DNA of 64,000 nt from Paenibacillus terrae (GTDB lineage Bacteria; Bacillota; Bacilli; Paenibacillales; Paenibacillaceae). The position numbers and the translations under genes are program-made. Shown piece by piece: positions 61,176-64,000 of this stretch. The notes below the pieces were generated by a model. The model searched no databases, was not told the DNA's origin, and saw only the letters and a program-made list of their open reading frames with translations. The stretch lies in NCBI RefSeq assembly GCF_000943545.1, contig NZ_JTHP01000003.1:124001-188000 (forward strand), given 5' to 3'. The stretch's first letter is position 1, and every line of letters starts with the position of its first letter.

Positions 61176-62936
61176 GTGAACCAGCCCCAATCGTCCGTAT
61201 TTCCTCCCCCGCCCAACTCTCTGCTTTATCATTTCAAGGGGATTGAGTTGGTTCGCAAGCCTGCCGAAGTACTATCTTCTGGTCTTTCAGCATATGCATT
61301 TGCATCTTCTTCACACCCTGTTCCATATCACTGCTTGCTTATGTTTATTGGTGGCACAGGTATGGTGGACATTGGTCCGGAGCAGTGTCTATTCCATGCG
61401 GGTCATGGGTATTGGCTAACTCCCGGTGAATCCTATCGGATCGCTCCTCTGGATGGAACTGTACCCGAATACTACAAGCTCATGTTCGAGGTCATCGTCA
61501 TGTCATCGGAATCAGGATCAGACACAGCTCTGGTTGAAAATATAAATAGCAATCCTTCCATATATAAGGGCCCTCTCCTGTCGGGGTCACGTGAGTATAT
61601 CGTTACCTCTTCTTCCAAGTCCATTCGGTTGACCGAAGAGCTATTCCATAGCGCCCATCAACCGGTACACCTGCATAACCCCATTTCTGCGTTGCGACAG
61701 CAAATTCAGTTTCAAGAACTGCTGCTATTGTGGCAGGAATCCCATGTCTTTATAGAGGATAAGGATAACTCTTGCCCGGCTTTACCAGCATCAGTCGAGG
61801 CCACCATTACCTACATGGAGAAACACTATGAGAAACCAATGACCGTCAAGCAGCTTGCCGAACAGGCGAACGTTTCCATATGGCAATACTCGCAAATGTT
61901 TCGCAAAAGGACAGGCAAAAAGCCGCTGCATTACCTCACTGAGCTGCGCTTGAATCATGCCAAGCGGCTGCTGCTGGAATGCAAACGACCTTTACGTGAA
62001 ATTGCTCGTCAAGTTGGTTTCTCTGACGAATATTATTTTAACCGCCGCTTTCGGCAAATGACCGGGATTCCCCCCGGACAATACGCGCTTAACATTCCCT
62101 GTTCTGTCCGCGTCAAGGATTGGACAGGCCACCATATCCATATTCCACGCCGCCCCAGCCGCATTATTTATCATGGAGAAACGATGGGCGATCTGTTCGC
62201 GCTAGGGGCCAAAGCCATCGGGGGAAGTCTACGATTCAGTGAATACAGCGTCTATAAGCATCATCTGGGACATGTTGCTGATGTTGGTCTTCCACTCGAT
62301 ACCCGCTTGACCCGTGCGCTTGATCCCGATCTGATTATCATCGCCAATTCGGATGAACAGGAATATGAGCGCATTGCCGGCATTGCGCCCACCGTCACTT
62401 TCAACTCCTTTGCCACGCTGGAGGAACGACTGCGGACGCTCGGATCATGGCTTGACAAGGAACGCGAAGCCGAACAATGGCTGTCTGCCTTCGCCACCCG
62501 TAATCTGGGCATGTGGCAGCAACTCGGCACAGAAATTACAGTCGGAGAAACGGCTTCCGTCTTCATCTTCGATCAGGGTGATCGACTATTTGTGATGGGG
62601 ATGTCCGGCTTCTCGGCGGCTCTTTACCACCCGCAGGGCTTTCAGCCCGCTGAGCCGATCCAAAAGGTTCTCGACGAAAGACTTGGCTTCGCGGAAATTG
62701 AGCCCAACCAGCTCCCCGACTACGCCGGGGACCGTATTTTTATGCTCATTCCCACTGCTCCAGACTCCAAACGTACGTTGGATCACATGCTGAACAGCGC
62801 TCTCTGGCGCAGCCTACCCGCTGTGCGTCAAGGCCAGGTGTATTTTGTAGAAGCAGACCGCTGGAATTGGAACGATGCCATGACCCGCCAAAAGCTGCTC
62901 ACCGCACTGCCCAAGCTACTCGGTGCTTCCTCATAA
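61176..62936 (+). CDS. AraC regulator fused to a siderophore-binding domain (Btr-like)
   Basis: 586 residues from GTG 61176 with AAAAGGAG upstream. Residues 1-170 are a cupin-like sensor (CLLMFIGGTGMVDIG). Residues about 205-310 are two AraC HTHs: MTVKQLAEQANVSIWQYSQ and LREIARQVGFSDEYYFNRRF. From about 315 it is a periplasmic-binding-type domain: VKDWTGHHIHIPRRPSRI, DTRLTRALDPDLIIIAN, DYAGDRIFMLIP. Bacillus Btr has this layout and senses bacillibactin in the cytoplasm. It probably activates siderophore uptake, including the neighbour at 60070. Confidence 0.88.
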   Translation: MNQPQSSVFPPPPNSLLYHFKGIELVRKPAEVLSSGLSAYAFASSSHPVPYHCLLMFIGGTGMVDIGPEQCLFHAGHGYWLTPGESYRIAPLDGTVPEYYKLMFEVIVMSSESGSDTALVENINSNPSIYKGPLLSGSREYIVTSSSKSIRLTEELFHSAHQPVHLHNPISALRQQIQFQELLLLWQESHVFIEDKDNSCPALPASVEATITYMEKHYEKPMTVKQLAEQANVSIWQYSQMFRKRTGKKPLHYLTELRLNHAKRLLLECKRPLREIARQVGFSDEYYFNRRFRQMTGIPPGQYALNIPCSVRVKDWTGHHIHIPRRPSRIIYHGETMGDLFALGAKAIGGSLRFSEYSVYKHHLGHVADVGLPLDTRLTRALDPDLIIIANSDEQEYERIAGIAPTVTFNSFATLEERLRTLGSWLDKEREAEQWLSAFATRNLGMWQQLGTEITVGETASVFIFDQGDRLFVMGMSGFSAALYHPQGFQPAEPIQKVLDERLGFAEIEPNQLPDYAGDRIFMLIPTAPDSKRTLDHMLNSALWRSLPAVRQGQVYFVEADRWNWNDAMTRQKLLTALPKLLGASS

Positions 62937-62962
62937 AACACCTAACATTTTTCGCAATAATA

Positions 62963-64000
62963 TTACATCAACCCCTGAATGCTCCCATCCGGCTCCAGCG
63001 ACATATGCTCGGCTGCCGGGGATTTGGGTAGACCGGGCATGGTCATTGTGTTGCCCGTTTCCACGACCACGAAGCCTGCTCCAGCGGACAATGACACTCT
63101 GGACACGTGGATCGTAAAGCCCTCCGGTGCGCCTAGCAGAGACGGCTGATCTGAAAAAGAATACGGCGTTTTCGCCATGCATACAGGCAATTGCCCGAAG
63201 CCAAGCTGCTCCATGCCGGACAAGGCCCGTTTAGCTGCTGGAGTATATACTACCTCTGCCGCACCATAAAGCTCCTGCGCAATGAACCTAATTTTCGCTT
63301 GCAGATCAAGCGCATGATCATACAACGGTGCAAAATGAGCCTTGTCCTCTTGGAGCAGATTTAGCAGACTTTGGGCCAGCTTTTCTCCCCCTTGACTTCC
63401 CTGTGCCCACACCTGCGATAGCTCTGCGGGTACACCCAGCTTGCGGCATTCCGCGAAAATCAGTTCCAATTCGGCTTCGCTGTCCGTTACAAAATGGTTG
63501 ACCGCTACCAATACAGGCACGCCGAATTTTTGCAAATTCCGTACATGCCGATTCATATTGGCTAATCCGAGCTGTAATTGCTCCAGATTTTCCGCGTCCA
63601 GTTCATTTTTAGCTACACCACCGTTATATTTCAGCGCTTTGGCGGTTACGACCAGCACAGCCGCATCCGGCTGCAAACCGGACTGACGGCATTTGATATC
63701 AAAAAACTTTTCTGCCCCCAGCTCAGCCCCGAATCCGGCCTCCGTCACGACAACCTCCCCTAGCTTCAAGGCCAGCTTCGTACCGATCAGACTGCTGCAT
63801 CCGTGCGCAATATTGGCAAAAGGACCACCATGCACAATGACTGGCGTTCCCTCCAGCGTTTGCACCAGATTCGGCTTTAACGCTTCCCGAAGCAGCACAG
63901 CCATGCCTTCTACTGCTTGCAAATCCTCTGCCGTTACCGTTTCGCCCGCTTCATTATATCCGATGACCATTCGACCCAAGCGCACTTTGAGGTCGTCGAT
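62963..64000 (-). CDS. fhs: Formate-tetrahydrofolate ligase, 3' part (runs off right edge)
   Basis: The frame is open at base 64000 (IDDLKVRLGRMVIGYNE) and ends at 62963; about 345 C-terminal residues of a roughly 555-residue enzyme are present. PVIVHGGPFANIAHGCSS, EAGFGAELGAEKFFDIKCR and LPVCMAKTPYSFSDQP are FTHFS signatures. It makes 10-formyl-THF from formate, THF and ATP. Convergent with the AraC gene. Confidence 0.93.
   Translation of the reverse strand: MDDLKVRLGRMVIGYNEAGETVTAEDLQAVEGMAVLLREALKPNLVQTLEGTPVIVHGGPFANIAHGCSSLIGTKLALKLGEVVVTEAGFGAELGAEKFFDIKCRQSGLQPDAAVLVVTAKALKYNGGVAKNELDAENLEQLQLGLANMNRHVRNLQKFGVPVLVAVNHFVTDSEAELELIFAECRKLGVPAELSQVWAQGSQGGEKLAQSLLNLLQEDKAHFAPLYDHALDLQAKIRFIAQELYGAAEVVYTPAAKRALSGMEQLGFGQLPVCMAKTPYSFSDQPSLLGAPEGFTIHVSRVSLSAGAGFVVVETGNTMTMPGLPKSPAAEHMSLEPDGSIQGLM

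Overview
The window looks like a chromosomal segment of a Paenibacillus close to the P. polymyxa group. This rests on gene content: a conserved sporulation-era block (ydcC-like lipoprotein, alr, ndoAI/ndoA, tex, cmpA, sprT), cmpA itself, a kdp operon under a c-di-AMP riboswitch, an AloR/AloP-type peptide quorum-sensing cassette, and strong AGGAGG ribosome sites with many TTG/GTG starts. No rRNA and no CRISPR array were seen. Species assignment is inference; no database was searched.

Region 1 (1 to about 24.9 kb) is an AT-rich accessory island. It holds a partial helicase at the left edge, a polymorphic WXG/LXG-type toxin with a likely immunity gene, the quorum-sensing pair, a small serine recombinase with a res-like repeat cluster, a dense set of hairpins and repeats (7.1-7.5 kb), and then a long run of minus-strand unknowns enriched in defence-type folds: two PD-(D/E)XK nucleases, two HEPN proteins with Rx4H motifs, an AbiJ-like protein, a ParB-like protein, a GNAT, a methyltransferase-like protein and small membrane proteins. 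Several decayed genes lie among them. The right end of the island sits inside a cpaF gene: the Tad-pilus ATPase reads normally through its Walker B region and then switches to island sequence at about 24,905. The other half of cpaF and the integrase should lie beyond the left edge.

Region 2 (24.9 to 44.6 kb) is core-like. It has the 5' part of a tad operon (cpaE, split cpaF) behind a leader with a terminator-like hairpin; a tandem KdpD sensor protein with no kinase; an mntABCD-type manganese ABC operon with an MntR-like box; a lipoprotein; a DCC oxidoreductase; ohr; mntH; and kdpABCF preceded by two small genes and a ydaO-type c-di-AMP riboswitch with an intrinsic terminator. Glutathione peroxidase has an OhrR-like operator. 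Together these genes handle Mn2+, K+ and peroxide stress.

Region 3 (44.5 to 57.6 kb) carries six tRNA genes, an orphan UreF-like gene, several HTH regulators, a DeoR-HAD pair, and the ydc-like block. Region 4 (57.9 to 64 kb) has a class II fructose-bisphosphate aldolase gene cut off at its 5' end by a decayed second copy of a module that is intact at 15.5-18.2 kb. This is followed by a Fur-regulated siderophore-binding lipoprotein, an AraC regulator fused to a paralogous binding domain, and the 3' part of fhs. The duplicated module (a divergent XRE regulator, a 216-residue protein, a 35-residue protein, and in the intact copy a 22-bp iteron array) is the best candidate here for an undescribed mobile or regulatory unit.
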